NCBI GenBank assembly: GCA_026705105.1
Contig: JAPPBK010000321.1
Span: 1 to 6,524, forward strand
Source: Chloroflexota bacterium
GTDB taxonomy: Bacteria > Chloroflexota > Dehalococcoidia > Bin125
Length of the DNA: 6,524 nt
Reading direction: 5' to 3'
A program made the position numbers and the translations under genes. How positions within the stretch are numbered: the stretch's first letter is position 1; every line of letters begins with the position of its first letter. A model generated the notes under the pieces. That model was not told where the DNA came from. It saw only the letters and a program-made list of their open reading frames with translations, and searched no databases. Shown piece by piece: positions 5,639 through 6,524 of this stretch.

Positions 5639-6445
5639 ATGGCTGGAGCGCTTGAGGGACAGGCGGCGTTGATCACCGGCGGGGCGAGCGGCATTGGAGC
5701 GGCCTGCGCGATCCGCTTTGCCGAGGAAGGCGCCGACGTGTTGTTGGCCGACCTGCTGCCCGACCGCGCAGCCGACACCGTCGCCGCGGTCGAGGCGCTG
5801 GGTCGACGGGCCGTCGTAGTCCAGTGCGACACCTCGACCGAAGCCGCCAACGACGCGGCTGCGCAGGCCTGCGTCGATCAGTTCGGTCGTCTGGACGTCG
5901 TGGTCGCCGCAGCGGGCATCTCGAACGCCGAGTACGTCTCCGGCGAGACCACCGACATCGGCGACGACCGCACCGCGTCGTTCATCACCAATCAGAACGT
6001 CGAGCACTGGGAGAAGGTCCTGGCCGTCAACCTGACCGGCGTGATGATGACCGACCGCTCCTGCGCGCGCAAGATGATCGAGCTCGGCAACGGCGGCTCG
6101 ATCATCAACATCGCCTCGATCATGGCCAAGTTTCCGCAACCCGGCGCGGGCAACTACTGCGTCTCCAAGGCGGGCGTCTGGATGCTGACCAAGGTGCTCG
6201 CGCAAGAGCTGGTCCAGGACGGCATCCGCGTCAACGCAATCGGTCCGGGGTTCATCGAGACGCCGATGACGTCGGCCATCTCCGGCAACGAGGAGCTCAA
6301 CCAGTGGGTGCTCAGTCTGACCCCGATGCGCCGCTTCGGCCAGCCCGAGGAGATTGCCAAGGTGGCGCTGTTCCTGGCCTCGGACGAAGCATCCTACGTC
6401 ACCGGCGAGATCATCCATCCCGACGGCGGCTGGTTCACCGAATAG
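5639..6445 (+). CDS. Classical short-chain dehydrogenase/reductase (268 aa)
   Basis: Cytoplasmic NAD(P)-dependent oxidoreductase of the classical SDR family; substrate unknown. A single Rossmann domain shows TGGASGIG (13-20, cofactor glycine motif), Asp38 at the end of the second strand (in classical SDRs this favours NAD(H) over NADP(H)), CDTS (63-66, adenine contact), and the tetrad Asn131 (VNLTG), Ser160 (INIAS), Tyr173 and Lys177 (NYCVSKAG). GPGFIETPM follows at 202-210, and a DGGW end at 262-265 is usual for FabG-like members. The structural NNAG motif reads AAAG (90-93), and residues about 97-120 are longer than usual before the helix leading to Asn131. Length is close to the family norm of about 250, allowing for that insertion. 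The start has GAGAGG at 5625-5630, 8 bases upstream. It is transcribed away from the binding-protein pair and followed by a strong hairpin, so it looks monocistronic. The name 3-oxoacyl-ACP reductase would be an over-call. Confidence 0.93.
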   Translation: MAGALEGQAALITGGASGIGAACAIRFAEEGADVLLADLLPDRAADTVAAVEALGRRAVVVQCDTSTEAANDAAAQACVDQFGRLDVVVAAAGISNAEYVSGETTDIGDDRTASFITNQNVEHWEKVLAVNLTGVMMTDRSCARKMIELGNGGSIINIASIMAKFPQPGAGNYCVSKAGVWMLTKVLAQELVQDGIRVNAIGPGFIETPMTSAISGNEELNQWVLSLTPMRRFGQPEEIAKVALFLASDEASYVTGEIIHPDGGWFTE

Positions 6446-6456
6446 CTCGATTGTCG

Positions 6457-6481
6457 TCTCCCCCCGCGGAGCGGGGGGAGA
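6457..6481 (+). terminator. Strong GC hairpin after the SDR gene, probable terminator
   Basis: TCTCCCCCCGC (6457-6467) pairs perfectly with GCGGGGGGAGA (6471-6481), an 11-bp stem with loop GGA, 12 bases past the SDR stop. No U-tract follows, so it is not a textbook intrinsic terminator. A stem this stable at this place would still be expected to end or stabilise the transcript. Confidence 0.55.
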
Positions 6482-6491
6482 TGCCGAAAGC

Positions 6492-6516
6492 CTGCCCCCG
6501 CGAAGGCGGGGGGCAG
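6492..6516 (+). repeat. Second GC-rich palindrome, REP-like
   Basis: CTGCCCCCGC (6492-6501) pairs with GCGGGGGGCAG (6506-6516) around loop GAAG, with one extra G in the right arm. It lies 10 bases after the previous hairpin and shares its C-run/GCG.AG.GCG/G-run core. Two such units side by side resemble dispersed intergenic palindromes (REP-like). Sequence beyond the window edge may hold more of the unit. Confidence 0.5.
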
Positions 6517-6524
6517 AGGGGGGC

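Noticed and set aside
5425..5850. The open frame of the 515-aa binding protein continues upstream to an ATG at 5850, giving a 657-aa product.
   Set aside because: The extension is antisense to the SDR, has Ser/Ala/Arg shadow composition, and would put the signal peptide in mid-protein. A good ribosome site stands before the ATG at 5424.
5555..6418. 287-codon open frame on the minus strand across the SDR gene.
   Set aside because: It lies opposite an SDR with every family motif. Its translation is rich in Asp, Gly, Arg, His and Val with no domain, typical of antisense frames in GC-rich genes.

Overview
This is a GC-rich bacterial window with four protein-coding genes, one of them cut by the left edge, and no RNA genes. 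Codon third positions are mostly G or C. The ferredoxin-linked 2-oxoacid oxidoreductase, the secreted solute-binding proteins without a lipobox, and the short GC palindromes between genes fit a high-GC Chloroflexota (SAR202/Dehalococcoidia-like) or actinobacterial-type genome. That placement is an impression from protein style, not a proven assignment.

Layout: (1) 1-1881, minus strand: alpha subunit of 2-oxoglutarate (2-oxoacid):ferredoxin oxidoreductase, KorA type, lacking only its extreme C-terminus because the window ends. (2) 1882-2198: a gap with no convincing gene. It holds a 13-bp perfect inverted repeat whose other arm lies inside the 3' end of the next gene. (3) 2199-3785 and 3877-5424, both minus strand: tandem paralogues of 528 and 515 aa. 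Each has a secretion signal, a short beta-type module with a GRVE-GLQQR signature, an extra Rossmann-like segment that resembles a periplasmic-binding-protein C-lobe, and then a complete type I periplasmic binding protein (sugar-binding/LsrB-RbsB style). (4) 5425-5638: divergent intergenic region with short repeats. (5) 5639-6445, plus strand: a complete classical short-chain dehydrogenase/reductase. (6) 6446-6524: two adjacent GC-rich hairpins, the first probably terminating the SDR transcript.

How the genes may relate: the two binding proteins are probably co-transcribed from a promoter in the 5425-5638 gap and face away from the SDR, so shared control of uptake or sensing of a small polar molecule and its oxidation is possible. 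No permease, ATPase, sensor kinase or transcription factor lies in the window, so their partner system is unseen. KorA looks like central metabolism and is probably a separate unit with KorB beyond the left edge.

The most interesting item is the binding-protein pair. Each protein appears three-lobed, with a partial internal duplication, and has exactly six cysteines. All six are conserved between the paralogues, two per lobe, which suggests one disulfide per lobe.
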